64,000 nucleotides of DNA from Rhyacichthys aspro (lineage: Eukaryota > Chordata > Actinopteri > Gobiiformes > Rhyacichthyidae): assembly GCA_036850595.1 (NCBI GenBank), contig CM072156.1:5759441-5823440 (forward strand), read 5' to 3'. The translations under genes and the position numbers were made by a program. The notes beneath the pieces are model-generated. The model saw only the letters and a list, made by a program, of their open reading frames with translations. It had not been told where the DNA came from and did no database searches. How positions within the stretch are numbered: position 1 is the stretch's first letter; each line of letters begins with the position of its first letter. Shown here piece by piece: positions 23,401-37,800 of the stretch.

Positions 23401-26400
23401 CTATTTAACTGCATGTATAATAGTTAACAGTGCAGACAGTTTTTTTCTATATGAATATTATGAACTCTATGTTATGGTTTTTGACCTACCAAGTGATTAT
23501 ATTACATAATCTGATACTTCCCCTTTGAAATCACATATAAACTATCGTTTAAGATAAGGGCGCAAACAATTTGCAAAGTAGTAAAGTCAGAACAAACAGG
23601 CCTACACATGTCTAGGTTTTTAATGGTATATTAATTGTCAGTCTCAAAGACTCCATAGTGCTTAAGCCCACCTGCGTACCACCAGAGATACCTGCACCAC
23701 AGAACTATTAGTCTAGATGGAAAAATGTCCGCCATAGCAACCTCATTACGAAGCAGCGGAGCAGGAAATTGAAACAGGAGACCTGTGTAAACCTTTGCCA
23801 GTGACATAGGTTAAGGTAGTGTTTTGGCACGGGAGAGTTGTCCACATTGTTACATTACCTTTACATTATTAAACAGCTATTAAGACAAGTCTCTGCATTA
23901 TTTGTGACAAACTCTGGATTATATATTTGTACAATATCTATTTAACAATACGGGGAAGTTGTAAAGTAAGCTGATGTCCTTTTTTTGTAAAGTAAGCTGA
24001 TGTCCTTTTTTTGTAAAGTAAGCTGATGTCCTTTTTTTAGGAAGTCTGATTAAAACATAGCTGATATGAAAATTATGTGTTTTATGTATTTTAATCTGGG
24101 CCTGAAGAATAGGTATGAATAATGCTAAAAGGCTAAAAAGAAGGCATCTGGACATAGTTTTGTGGGCGGTCATATGTTTGTATAATTGTATATATTGTAG
24201 GCACATATGCACAGTGCCAGCTGAGATTCAGATAAACAAAACAATTGAAAGAAAAAAAAAGAAAAGAACAAGGAGTAGAAACAAATAATTGTTACCTCAT
24301 CCTTCTCTTTTTTGAACACTAAATATAACGCTTGTAGTGTAGTGCATGACATACAGCCAACTATTGAATAACTCTAAAGACTTAATTTATTCATTCAGGT
24401 CCTAAAACAGAACCCTGAGGTCAAATCTGTCACTGAAATATCAAGGAAACTAATTTAATCCTCATGTTGTTTTAAAATCTATTGAGCATTGAGTGTCAAA
24501 TCCAAAGTGTCACCATGTTTATTTGAAGAAAAGATCAAATGAATTCAGCCCATATAATTTGAACCACTAATTATTACCTACCAACAAAACTGTATTTATT
24601 CAATTAGTAAGCTGTGACAACAAAAAGGTGAACCCATACCAGTGTGTTTTCTCCCGTAGCGCTGTTCCACAGTCTCATTCGGTCGTCTGTTCCAGTAGTG
24701 AGCAGGTAGAGGCCATCGCCGGTGAAGCACAGGCCGTTCACTCTGCCATTGTGGGCCGTGTTTGCTGGACAACACAGGAAACTGGACCGTGAGTCATATC
24801 TTTATTTTGACATCTTTGACGGAGGAATGTTTATGCTAATCTCTGTTGAAGCATATTCATCAATGACATGCTTTAAACATTTTGCATCGTTACACAAATA
24901 TGGCTGAGGTAATCCAAACTAGATTCCTCAGTGCATTTCCTTTGGCTTGAAAACTATAAACAGGAAAAACCGATACTGTACGTAGAGAATGTTGACCTCT
25001 ACTCTACAGAGACGCTAAATTCTGTGTTAACCTGAATAACCAGACAGGTTTTAGATCTCACAAACTACAGAAGAGATGTTTCTTCAGAAAAAAAGCTATG
25101 TTGATTACTAAAAGCAACACAATATCATCACAATGATGCAAAATCATGTGGGGCTGTTGTCACGGTATATTTATAGATGACGTGTGACAAGTTCTTGATC
25201 TGGAGAGATGTGTGTTTTGTTGATACATTGATATTTTTATTATTTTGAGGCTATGTATTGGCTCTTCCTGTACAATAATACTTTGGAAGTCCCCGTCCAA
25301 TACAACAGAAATTTGGACCGTGCATAAAGTGAAGGTATAAAAAGAATAAAGCTAGAAGCCATTATTATATGTGCAAAGATAATAATATTTTTTTTACAAT
25401 CTCCACAATCCATTTATTTATTTATTTTTTGCATTTCTGTCTAAATGAAGTCTATGTTTATAATAATAAATGTTTAAAATGCATGTAGAGCAGCTATGTT
25501 ACCCCAGTGCTTTAGGCACACAGAAACTACATTGTAAAAACAAAAATGTACAATTTTACGGTCAAAACAAGTAATAACAGCTTGCTAGTTTGCTAGTACG
25601 GTACAGTATATTGCTGTAAAAAATGTGTGGCCATTATAAAAAATTACAATACAAATACATTTCAGAAGTAAATTTCATGGTAGATAACTTGCACCCAATG
25701 TTGTAATTGTAAATTTTAATTAAAGTAAAGTCTAAACTCTTAACTGATTTTTTATTTTAGGTAATTTCTGTATTTTCAGTGATTGTGATTAAGTTTGGGC
25801 TTTTATTGATATTTACTGTTGCCATTTCACAGTAATTCATCATATATATTTCAGATTTTTTTAACAGTGTATAAAACTTACAATAATATACAAAATAATA
25901 AAAAATTGTTGGTTCCCATCATAAAACATGATCTTGTGAGAGCATGTATCTCACCTGAACAAGTTACATCAACACAACAAACACACACGAAGACTGAACA
26001 GTCCCAGGTGAGTCTGTAGTTTTGTAATTGCACTCGCAGTGTTTGACTAGGTGCAGACGCAGAAAAGTAATGTACTGTGGGTTGTGGGTTTTCTGAATGA
26101 AATACCGGAGACTTTTGAAAACTATATCACAAAGCCATCTCTATTCGTGGCTGTGCTGTCTTCTCTGACTCATTGCTCTGGCGCAAAATAATGTGGGCTC
26201 CTTTTAAATCAGATAAAAGTCTCAGCCTTTCTTGAATGTACTAAACACTTCTAAATAAAATTAGTCTAGACGTAACATGGCGCATTTATTAGAAGTCTGC
26301 CAGGAAAATACAAAGAGCGAAGGAGAACCTAACCTGCCTCAGAGGACGCTTTTGACTTGTCTCCATTGTGTTGGTCCAGAGTGAACAGACTGCCAGAAGC

Positions 26401-29400
26401 CCGGCGCACATCCCATACTTGAACTTTGCTGTCTGCACTTAGAAAGGAAATAAAGAATTTAGTGATTGCTTGTTAAGATACATACATATTAATAGATCAA
26501 ATAGCTGAATAAACATCAGTTAGCATCAAGCAAAAGTGTGAACTATGTGAGAACAAGTGGCTTTAAGATGAAGATTACACACTATTCTGTCAACAATCAA
26601 GTCTTTGTAGCTAAAAGGACAGTTTTCTGAGGGGATATAAAAACTGCCCTATAATAGAATATCATACATTTATACTGTAGTTTACCTCTGTGCCACTTGT
26701 TTTTAAAATCACTCAGAGTCTGGAGGGAAAATAACATCCCTCAGGGTTAATTAGCAAGTCTAAAAAGGAGCACAAAACAGATGGGGACTGTACCTTCCAT
26801 GGACTTTATTAGGAGGCTGTTAGAGAGAGACATGCTCATGTTCTAGCTGTGAACTAAGGCCTAGTTGCATGAACATCATGATTTAACCTAATTTTCTACT
26901 GCACCAAGAAAAAAAAATAGTTTTCCTAAACCACATTTTAAACAGTGATCTGGGTTTAACTTTAAAAAGACACTGGAGGGTGTTTAAATCTTAAATGGCA
27001 GCGTTTATTCCAGCCATTTAGTATTTTATTATAATATTTTATATTCTCCTAATAATAATGTATTTAGACAGTGATTCGCAACTTTTGACAGAAAGACTGT
27101 TTGATCCAATCCACTGTTGCTGAGACTGTGAGGGTTATGCCTCTTGTTTGTGGTCAACAGATGTATTACAGGCTGGACCATTAGCACTCCAGTCCATCCA
27201 ACTGTCTGTCATTTTAAGCCAGTATATCCTCTGTGTAATGCCCATATTGTAACAAAGAAAGAGAAAGACTTTCTGCTGAGTGCAAAGAACCAACAAACTA
27301 TTAACTTATTACAAGCTCTCAAATTTGCTGTAATCAATGCAGCGTAGAAAAATGTTGTTTTAACACATCAATAACAAGTGGAAAAACTGTTTGCAGTTTT
27401 CACCTTTCTCGATACTGTTATTAAAATAATTATTGAATTCATTTTAATATCACTTCTTTTACATACCGAGACTAGACTTGAAGTAACACCATGTAGCTTC
27501 TAACCAGAAAAATATAAGCTTATGTTCATTAAAATAGTTGTTTTTCATGGTCTTTAACATCAAAAAGGAAGAATAACTGCTCTTTCACAGACACAACGCA
27601 CCCAACTCACCAGATACTCCACTAAATAACACTGAGTGACCGGGCTTATTACCATCTCGTAACTATAATATAGTATATGAGCTATCTACTAATACTTAAC
27701 ACTACAATTTGGGTTTGAAGCGGTATAGTAGCACTCAAGAGTCAGGCTGTAAATGATGAGAACTACTACTACTGCGTGCTGTCAAAGTGTGGATTTGGTG
27801 GGTGTACCCTCTTTGGGACATGGAGGACAATGTAGATTTCTCATGTCATATTAAAGCCTCAAATGACAGCTCAAAGTGCTTACCTAGCTGTCGCCAAGAT
27901 GTACTCGTACCTGGGCGACCACCTCACAGACAGGACCTCCGCTCGGTGACCTAAAAAATAAATTATGTATTATTTAATAGATCTAAAAATTACATAAAGA
28001 TAATGAGTAGATTTATAAGTTAACTAACCCTGAAGAACATGAATACGTGAACCAGACTTCATATCACAGAGCTGGATTTTAGGGTTTTTGGTGCCCACTG
28101 TAAAAGAACAGAAACAAAATGGCAAGATTGGTTATTGTTTTATAATGAAAGTGAACTCAAAATCAAATTTTTAAGCTTTTCAAAATGACTTTCATACTTA
28201 TGCTTATTACTTTTGGTTTGTTGTGTGTGTATCAAGAGCTAAAAGAAAGAAAAAGAGGGAGAGGCACCAAAACCAGAGATCCAGGTTCTCACAGATAAGG
28301 TGTGGTAAATATGAAAGATCTCTGATACTATGTCTGATAAACATGACTTGTGATGGAAAAAAATCAAGTTAAGTCTATACAAATTTGCTTTAATTTCAAT
28401 TGAATAAAAAAAAAAAAAGAGTTAACACACTAGTATTGCTTTTTAGTAAACAATTCCCTTAAAAGCCAAGCTAGAAAATCATTTAAAACCTGGCTGGACG
28501 TTTTGAACCAGTTAGACAACAATCTGTGACAGCACCAGGGAAGGGCACATGTAGAAAAGGACTGACACTGTGGCAGCTTGTTTCTTAAAAAAAAAAAAGG
28601 TGTGTCTCAGAGGCCCTTGTGTATGTAACATTGTGCCCCATGATGAACACATACTAAGCAGGAATGAGCAACCGGTTAGCCCTGCTTGGCGACTTTGGAA
28701 AGGAGCACCGAGATTCCTTCCATGACTCTGAACTAAGAACTTCAGAGACATTTCTATCCCCTCTGGCCAAATGTCACCTATAACCTGGGGGTAAAAGATA
28801 AGAGCGGTGTCTGTGGCGTGCCGTGGGAGAGCACGTAGCATTTTGCTCAGGGGAAACAAACTTATAAAGACTGTGCTGACTAATAACTTTTTGTCTGAAG
28901 TTCAGCGGAGACACATGCCATTCAATTAGTCAACAGGTCCTTTAGTTTGGCTGTTTCTGCATCATTTTGATAAGCAAAGCAGTGGAGTAATGCAGATACA
29001 GACCTGCAATTAAGCTGTGCTTCCGGGCAATAGGAGACAGATGATGGCTGTAGACGTTTCCCTCAAATTCAAAGACTTCAGCAGGCTTTAGAAAAACCAA
29101 TGTCAGAAGGAGACAAAAGGAAAGGGATTAGAATTAATGTATGTGAATAAAACTATATTATAGTTAGATATAATTTTGTATAAAGAACAATTGTTGAGGC
29201 ATCTAAACATACTTTTATGCTTGATAAAGGTTTACTAAACTGGGTTATCAACTGTCTTAGCCACTCCTTGTTTCAGGTCGGTTATGTTGGTTTAGGTGTC
29301 AGATAAACACATAGTCAAACACTGCCAACATAATAATCTGAGTGGCAAAAAAGAAACAACAAAGTATGCAGTTCAGATTGTGTTGAGACAATGAAGGGAG

Positions 29401-31439
29401 TCTTCTAGAAGACAACTTTTACTTTAGAGCAGTAAACAACTATCCCCATCCGTTTTTGTAGTTAGCACAGTAACAATAATAATAATAATAGCACAGTAAA
29501 TTACTACGAAAATGTTTAATTTAAAAAAGTACTGCAATAACGTAAACATTTAACTCCATGACCCACTAAGAACCGACATTCAACCCACTTTTGGATAATG
29601 ATGCACCAGTTGAGAATGACTTCCCCTTATGGTATATAGAGACATACAAAATTTATTTCAACAGTATTCCCAGATTAGTTTAGACTAACTGTTTTGAGAA
29701 ATTAACAAAAGGCAGATGAGGGACGCTCAACAGATCCGAGCTCAGAGGGCAGATCCCAGAGCAACAATGACTGCTGTAATTGTGGAATTATAAAAAGCCT
29801 CTCTGTCCTATTTGCACTGCACTCCGTCAATGAGTGCCAGCACCAACAAGAGCTTAGTCAGTGCATTCAAAAACAGTGGAGGCTCTGTTTTGACAAATAT
29901 TTATACACACAGTATAAGATTAAATGCAAAGCACATGCAAAAACGGCCAAAAAATATTAAATGAGTCTATGTGAGGGGTTGTAGTATGAATATATAAAGC
30001 AGAGAAGAAGTCAGTGGGTTTTTTACTGTCCCTTGCATGACCTTTGGAGGTAACCGTGATGCCAGTGTAACTCTAGCATCACAGAGCCTGCCGTATGGGA
30101 CTAAGTGGCATAGAAAGGTAGAAAGCATGAAGCAGAAAATAAAAGAGAGAAGAGGGAGGAGAAAGTAAATGGGGCAAAAGGAGGAGGACTTTGTGCCACA
30201 GTGGGAATATGCAAATCAGCAATCATATAATTTATTCATTCACGAAACAGTGTGAAAGACATTATCATTGTCAATATGAAGGTAGTAGTAGGAAGAGGAA
30301 AGTGTGATAGTAGTTTTACCTTCAGTGTCTCAGCGTCCCAAATCTTCATGGTTTTGTCAAATGAACTGGAGACAAACATGCCTGTGTCATAGGGATACCA
30401 CTGGACTGTCTCCACACTGAACTTGTGGACATGCCGACTGGACCTACATCAAAATTAAGTTGTTGTTATGTTGAATCTTATAGTAAATAACTTTTTAAAA
30501 GAGAATGAACATTGTATTTTGTGTATTTATAAAAAATTAATGCATAAAAAATGAATTTCATAATGACATGACATGAATGTGTATGACCATTTATTAAACA
30601 GTTTCCCATGGTTACAACAAATAATTTTAAAAATGACAACAGTGAAGCAATATCTCAATGCTATATCTATGCATGACTACCCTCTTGTGGACAGAGTGAG
30701 TTTTTGCAATATAAAATGTAGACTCCAGGCAAAGCTCATGCACCTTCCTATAGTCGCTACAGCCTTGCAGGTGTATTGTGGTTTTCCGCTGTAGTTTTCC
30801 AGATCATAGATTACAATCACACCATCAGCTCCTCCAGACAACATGCTGTGGCAAGAAACAGATTCATATTAGCACATTTCCTGTCAGTGTTGTGGACCAA
30901 ACTAAAAGAAAATGGAATCAAATGTTTATACTAATATCTTTTTATAAAGTAATGACATTCAAACGTTTTTAAATTTACAAGCGCATTTAAATATAGGCAA
31001 TGAGTAATACAACCAGAAATACTACTATTAAATCAAATAACTTACTATCTTCCCTCTACTACATCAATGTCAATAGCGTTGATGCCATTTCCATGGATTC
31101 GATCCACATCTCTGTCAGGATTTAACTTCAGACTAAGTACCCTGTTGAGATATAGAAAAAATAGAACTGTATTAAATAGAGTTAAATAAACAAACAGAGT
31201 GGACAGAAATTATCATCGTAAAGTAACAGAAAACCGATCATAATGATTTTAAAGGGCCCAAAAAATATATGTATCTGAGGACTTTATTCATGCAAAATGA
31301 ATACAATGGAAAGGTGTCTGTGATACGCATATATCAAGTAAGTTTATTACTGTTTTTCTCACCTTCTTGTTGCCTCTGCCCTCCTCAGTCTCAGAGGGTC
31401 ATCCAGACCAGACTGCCTTGCTGAGAGAAAGCCCAGCAT
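20409..31439 (-). CDS. ercc8: ERCC8 / Cockayne syndrome A WD40 protein, complete
   Basis: Substrate receptor of the DDB1-CUL4-RBX1 ubiquitin ligase in transcription-coupled nucleotide excision repair; nuclear. Twelve exons with GT-AG junctions: 31363-31439, 31046-31141, 30744-30845, 30320-30443, 29004-29085, 28029-28097, 27884-27950, 26334-26437, 24640-24764, 23066-23263, 20958-21053 and 20409-20474. They join in frame to 401 aa (human 396). The start MLGFLSARQSGLDDPLRLRR is the DDB1-binding N-terminus. WD repeats follow, with the DWD-type VWDVRR at 213-218, and the protein ends in an acidic SLNPAFQDTWSSDED tail like human. Exon 10 encodes NYGKVCNESRKRLQFTVS. I see no frameshift or missing exon. 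It is transcribed divergently from ndufaf2. Confidence 0.97.
23961..24038. repeat. 26-bp tandem repeat, three copies
   Basis: The unit starts GTAAAGTAAGCTGATGTCC and ends in a run of T; three copies are essentially identical, in ercc8 intron 9 between exons at 23066 and 24640. Near-perfect identity implies recent expansion. On the minus strand it falls well away from the exon junctions. Confidence 0.9.
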
Positions 31440-31891
31440 ATTGTCAAATTAATATGACCAATTATGATTTTGAAAGTTGTATTTAGTCCATGGTAGAGCT
31501 AGCTAACATCGCCCCAAAACGCTTGAATAATAATCACAATAATGTCAATATTTTATATTCAGAGACAGCATACTAAAGTAATATGTCATGGTCTTCATGT
31601 TAAGGTGGTTTAATTGCAAATCATTAACACTAGTCTCTCATTTAGTCTTACATTTTGCTGTAAGATTGCTAGCATCTACAGCCGAACAGCACAGAAAGGC
31701 GCCATGTTGAAACGTCATTTCCGGTTTATGAAACATGTGCTCATTGGCTAGTCAAGTGATCCCAACCAATCACAGAAGAGCTTATTGATTCCCCGTTCCC
31801 CCATGAACACTTGCATAAACAACCCAGTGTGAGGAGAGAGCTGACAGCAGAACCATAATATCCCCTAAAGCATTTGCATTCTCTTGTAAAT
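31440..31891. promoter_or_regulatory. Divergent promoter of ercc8 and ndufaf2
   Basis: Only 452 bp separate the two start codons. The segment contains a YY1-like GCCATGTTG (31701-31709), an ETS/GABP-type site CATTTCCGGTTT (31716-31727), and CCAAT boxes in both orientations (ATTGG about 31744 and CCAAT 31766-31770). No TATA box is obvious. ETS and YY1 sites are common in promoters of nuclear genes for mitochondrial proteins, which suits ndufaf2. Motif calls are by eye. Confidence 0.7.
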
Positions 31892-34800
31892 ATGAACAGA
31901 CTTGCTGGTGTTTTACGGAGAACCTTTGGAAAAGTCCGTGAACACGTCGGGACAGACCACTTGGGAAATAAATACTACGTTATTCCAGAGCAGAAGACCT
32001 GGACGGGTAAGTTTAGCCGTTTTAGCGTAGCTAATCTTGCATTTCGTAACCTCTAGTCCATGTATCAACACGTGTAGAGTTTATTTACATTAATGTGACT
32101 TGTATATATTTCTGAATGTGTCGTATGTGACTTTACCTTAACCTTATCAAGTTGTAATTGACAAATATCTCCACTAGATGACGCGGTTGCCGTTCTCATG
32201 TTTTAAATGGACGTCTCGTCATGCAAAGTACTGCACTAAAGATCTTACTGATTCGAAAAAGGAAAATATAGGACACATATATCGCACTGGGCTTGGACTT
32301 CAAAGAAAACAAGACTGCTAACTGCTGGAGATGTAACGATTAGTTTGTCTGGGGTGAGGATTTAGAAGGAGGTCATATATCCCCACTGAGACATGGCAAG
32401 GCTGCTGTATGTACTGCTCAAGCCAAGTAGAGGATCTGTGTCATCACACTAATCTGTGGTAGGACGCCAAGGGTGTCCTTCACACCGTATTTTTGATAGT
32501 TTAAAGTCCAAGGACGTGTTCACACTCACTGCTTTTCTGACTGAAGTGGATTTACTTTCATGGTTTGTAATGTGACAAGCTGTTGCAGTTTGGTGCAGTG
32601 GTGTCACGCTCAGTGGGTCACATCAATGAATGAAAATCATGTCAAGGGCTACAGATATGGCTAATTGGATAGCTATGTTTTATCTATTTTATGTACCGCT
32701 GTATTTATTTATTTATTTATTTATTTTTTTTTTTGCATATTTTATTCTGTTTAACATTTAAACAAACCCATAGTTTTCATTTGTACAGCACATTATTGTG
32801 GCCACCTGAAACAAAATATGGGCTATCTCTATGCAAAATATATTGTGAAAGTATATTTTTACATAGATATGGAAGTCAATGTTCCAACTTAAAAATTGAA
32901 TCCTCACTGACCCCATTTACAGCAGTAGATAGTTCAGTCTACAGTGTTGCTCTTTTCTGCTTGTCATCCAAAAGTTTCAAAAAGTATTTAAAAGAACAAA
33001 ATACTATCCAAAAACTATCCCTTAAAGATGTAACAACCTAAGAAATACAAGTCTGTACTATTTTATCTAAAAAAAAAAAAAACTAAACTAAAAACAGTGA
33101 AAACGTGTGGAAAAAAAAATACATATTACAACTAATTTCAAGTCATTTTAGATACATTTAGTGGAGATTGTGGCTAAATTCTCTAAAGTAGCCTCAAAAT
33201 GACCAGAGGTGCTTCACACAAAGCAACATTAGTAATGTCAGTGCACGTGCATGTGGTCAGAGTAAACACCCACAGTGATTTTGGACTTTATTGGACCCAT
33301 TAGCAGAAGCCATAGAGCTAAGTGATCTGTTTTTTCTTCCCTTTGTCTCCTTAAATCATCATTAGCAGGGGTCATACCAGACAATAGGCCACAGGTCAGA
33401 GGTCATCTGTCAAAGTGCGTGACCTCTGTCTGCTCCAGACATGATACTGCATGTGTTAACCAGCCTTACACTTGCTTCACAACAAATTAGCTTGAATTAT
33501 TATTATGCTATTATTATCATTTAAATATTGTGTTATAGCAATAGCAAAATTCACATTTGTTTTATGGCACATTATATCGATAAGAGAATGTTACAGTATG
33601 GAAGAAATATTTTAATATGTACTAATATAATACTCTGGAGGCAAATTGAATGAGTAAGCAGAAGTCAACAAATTTTTAGTTAGGGCTGAGCGATAAATGA
33701 AATTCATTTGATCAGTTTGAGTTTTTATTTTTGAACAGTGTAAAAGATAGCTATATTACAAAATCTAATTTCATGGGAACACTTTCTGCTCACCGCTGCG
33801 CTGTACACTTTGTGAAGGCTAATGCTATCGTGTTCATTCTGTTCACTTTCCAGACACAGCCAAGTCTTTTCTCTTATTTCTGCTTTTGCTCTGAACAGAC
33901 TGACCTCAGGCGTGCAGCAAATCTGGTTCCTTTTCGACTGAGCTTGACTTTGTGCCTCACCTTTTCTCAGCCGTTTGCGAGGAAACCAGCGCCCACCTCA
34001 TATTTATAATTTATTACAAGACTGCTCCACCACCCCTGGCTGTCAGACTATTCAAATGAGACATCAGTGGAGCCCATTTTCCGGCACGCTACAGGCTACC
34101 CACTACCTACCTTATTCATTGTCCAGCCACAATGAAGAGACGCAGACAGTGGGTACACACACACGCACACACTCTCATTGTAAACAAAAATGAGAGACAC
34201 ATAGCTGCTTTTTTCCACGTTTTTCTCCATGCACCCTTGTGGAAATAAAGCCGATGCATTATTCAGTCCATATGTCTTGCTAAAGCGAGCTCTTTTTGAT
34301 CTTAAACTGATAGGCCAAGTGTGGGCTGGGGGCCTTAAGGCATGGACCGCAGGGCTTTCCACTGCAGCACGAGCCCAGGAAGACTCTCTCTTTCTTTCCT
34401 CTTCCTACTGCTTCTATTCATTTGTCCATCCCCTCTACTTGCTCCATCCATCCTCCACCTTTAGCCATGCTTTACTGCTCCCATTTTCTACCTCTCTCTT
34501 TCTGTTAACTTCAGAAAACTGGGGCGTAAGCAATTCTCTATGCGCTGGGCTCAGATGAAGATGTTAATAGTTGGTCAGGCTGAAGACCAAAGTAAAACGA
34601 CTCTGTGTTTAATGTGATTTGGTTTTGTCTGTTTGCTGAGCTTGACCTCTTTGTTTCCCTCCACAGCCTTCCCTTTTTTGTGCTGCTTCTTAGATTTTTT
34701 TCCTCCTTTGAAGCCAGTCTAGTAAAGATTCCTATTGAAAGCATCAGAGAAGTTGAGCAGAGTGGAGGGCCAGCAGAGAGCTTTCTATTCCCCACTCCAC

Positions 34801-37800
34801 TCTGGTTCTCTATACTGCTGCTGCCCTTGCTGCAACATCAAAACGAATAGGACTGTGTTTGAGGAACACGCCCTGAGACACAAGCTATGCCCATACTAAT
34901 AATTTCATTTTACAAGTGCATAACCTTTGCTGCGTTTCCATGCAGTGTTCACACTACTCCGCTACAAACCTAGACTTTAAAACTGAGCCTGCAGAGTGGC
35001 TCAGTGTGGCAACCCAGGATTATATCAGTGATGGGATATAGTACACTGAACAGTGAACAGTTAATTACAAGTGTTTGTTAGGCTTGCATTGAATCTGCAG
35101 CATGTATTTGATGGCATTACTGCAGATTGCACTCCCACTCCTTACTCTTCAACTTTCTACAGCCTATGAGCACCTATGGAAGCTCTGCAGGGACATGCTA
35201 TTGTCTATGAACAAACCAAGTGGAAAAATTAGAAAACAAAGTCAGTTTAGTTCATAAATGCCCAAAATCCTGGTGGAAGATTGTGAGCAACATGAATATG
35301 CTTTACTCTAGAAATACTACATTTGTCCACTTGGGCTGTTGTAGGAACTGGAAGTAAGGAAACTCTTGGCTCCTTCCACTGAGTTCTATAGAATTTTACT
35401 TTTTTTTTTTTCAAGGCACCATGCTGAAATGTGTTATTTTGACAGCTGTTTTTAGGGTTGTGCTTGATTTGCTCAACTGTATACTACATAATTAAAACCA
35501 TGCATCCTTAAGGTGCACTTTTGCATGACCAATACATGATAATTTATCTTAACGTCTACATGCACGTGATACAAAAAATGCAATAACAGCGTCTGATATT
35601 CCATATGCAATCACTCAAAGCATGATATCATTCACCGATCAATAATATATTTCCATTTTAAATACTGTTTCAAAATGTGCTAATAAAAAATTTAATTATA
35701 CCAAGTGTATTGTAATTGTAATGTCTGTTCAAGTTCATGGACACTGCAGTTAAAATGCAAAAACTACAAAGTATCTTCAGAATTTAATTTACTACAGCTT
35801 ATCCTGTTACGAGTATTAAATCTGTGCTTGCCGCTTTTAAAGTTCATATAATGAAGGAAAAAAGTCCTTTCAAATTATGCAACAAAAGTTTCAGACTCAT
35901 TATAATGTAAAACACTAAAGTGAAAAATGATAGTTTTCACTTTCCATGGCCACTGTCACAGAATTGAAGAGTAAGGAGCTATAGGGGCTACTGTTGGTGT
36001 CATACAATAGAGAGAACTGTGCTATAGGCTGCTTTGGAAGCCCATTGTTGTTAATGGCAGGTTCAGAAGAGAAAGCCAGTGGCAATCTGGCCACTGGTCT
36101 TTAGAAGGCCTACTCCTTGGTGCTGGCTTCTCAGAGCTGAATTGAGAATCTATACTCTCCTTGTGTTTGTGTGAGTGTCTGTCCCCCAGGCCGGCTCTCC
36201 CTCACACTGCATGGGGCGCTGTGTCATGCTGCCCGGATGAAAGCGAGGCATTCTGCGGATGGGCTCATTCGTCTTCGGCAGCGGGCCTGGAGCTTTGACG
36301 CCTGCCTTCCCTCCCTTTATTTAGGAAGAGAGGCGCGCTGACATTATCGGCCGCTGCAGGCACATTTGAAAATAATTGCCTGTATGATTGCTATTTTTCT
36401 TACCTCTTTGAGGAGGTGTTGCCTTTGTCTTGGAATCAATGGCTGCTCAATACTGGACAGGGGAAAGGCAGTTTCCTTTCATGTCTTGCTGAAAAGGATG
36501 TATTTTTAGAGCTATTCATTTTAGGAGTGTGTGCCATGCAGTTTTAATCTATTGGTCCTCTCCAGCGAGTGGAGAATGGAAGGGATTCAGAGGTTCCTCA
36601 GAGCTGCGCCACGCTGTTGCAGAGAAAAGATGCATTGACTTGTCGTCCTATCGCTATCCTTCTCTCTTTGTCTATTATTTATTTGCTTCCCCAGCTCTGT
36701 TAGAGGAGAAGAAAGACTGAAAAGGCCCAAGTTCTGCTCTTTCAGGTTGGGTAACTCGAGGGACTGAAGCAGAACGTACACGTGTATGTGCATGATTGTG
36801 ACTCTTTAAATGGAACAATTGTGCGTGGGTGTATGTGTATTTTAAAATAAGTGAATGTGTGTTTTATCTCCACTCAATGCCCTAAACCACATAACACAAC
36901 AACAGATGGCGGCGTGTCATCAGAGCGTCGATTCAAGTTGCATATTTCCACAGAAAGAGTCACAGCGGAGAGAGGCGAGGGTCCAAATGGCTGTTTATTC
37001 TGCCACAAGTCATCCCTGGGGTGCGATGAACGGAGGCCTGTCCTACAGGAGGACACTGACTGTGTTTACCAGCGAATGGCTATGTCCAAAGCAGCTACAG
37101 TAAATCATATTAATTGATCAGCAGCTTCCTAATTCAGTTTAAATGAAGGTTGTTTAATCATTATAGGGAAAGCAAGTTCATTTAGCTCATCTTGTTAGAT
37201 AGTGGGTGCCAAGTGTGTGTTTGTTTGTGTATGTAGGAACTCACAGTGTTTTAACTACTTCATTAAAAAGGCATTTGAAAAGATAGATGCAAAATATTCA
37301 AGTGCATTTCATTTTATAGTAGAACATTACAGATGGGCCTAAGTCCAATTCTTAGGATGTGTTGTTTAACATTGCCCTTCCAGAGTAGGTGTTTTCTCAC
37401 TTCTTTTTTGTTTTGCAGTAATATTTTTTGTAACTGCAGCTTCTGTGTAATAGAGCATTTTCAGAATGGGGAAAAATTTGTCAATCAACCATTTTCCAGA
37501 AAGCAAGGTCGAAACAGACGGATCAGATACAGTTGCATTAACACAGGTTAATGCAGGTTACATACATATTATATTATAAATATTATTTGCAAGTTTAATT
37601 TTGTGCCTAATTTTGTCATTTTGTGTTTTATCACATCACTTTGACCAGATTACCACAAAGAAGCAAAATGTGACATGGCATTGACCTCTTTTAGGCAACA
37701 GTAGACACCTGAAGAGAGGTCACAGTGAGAGGCAGGCTGGATGTTTAAGCTAGATGTTTATGTTGAGCTTTCACTACACAATAAATACTTTTGAAGAAGT

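Noticed and set aside
31874..31891. Extension of the ndufaf2 frame upstream of the ATG
   Set aside because: The upstream start would be TTG; the ATG at 31892 is the first proper start and fits the family N-terminus.
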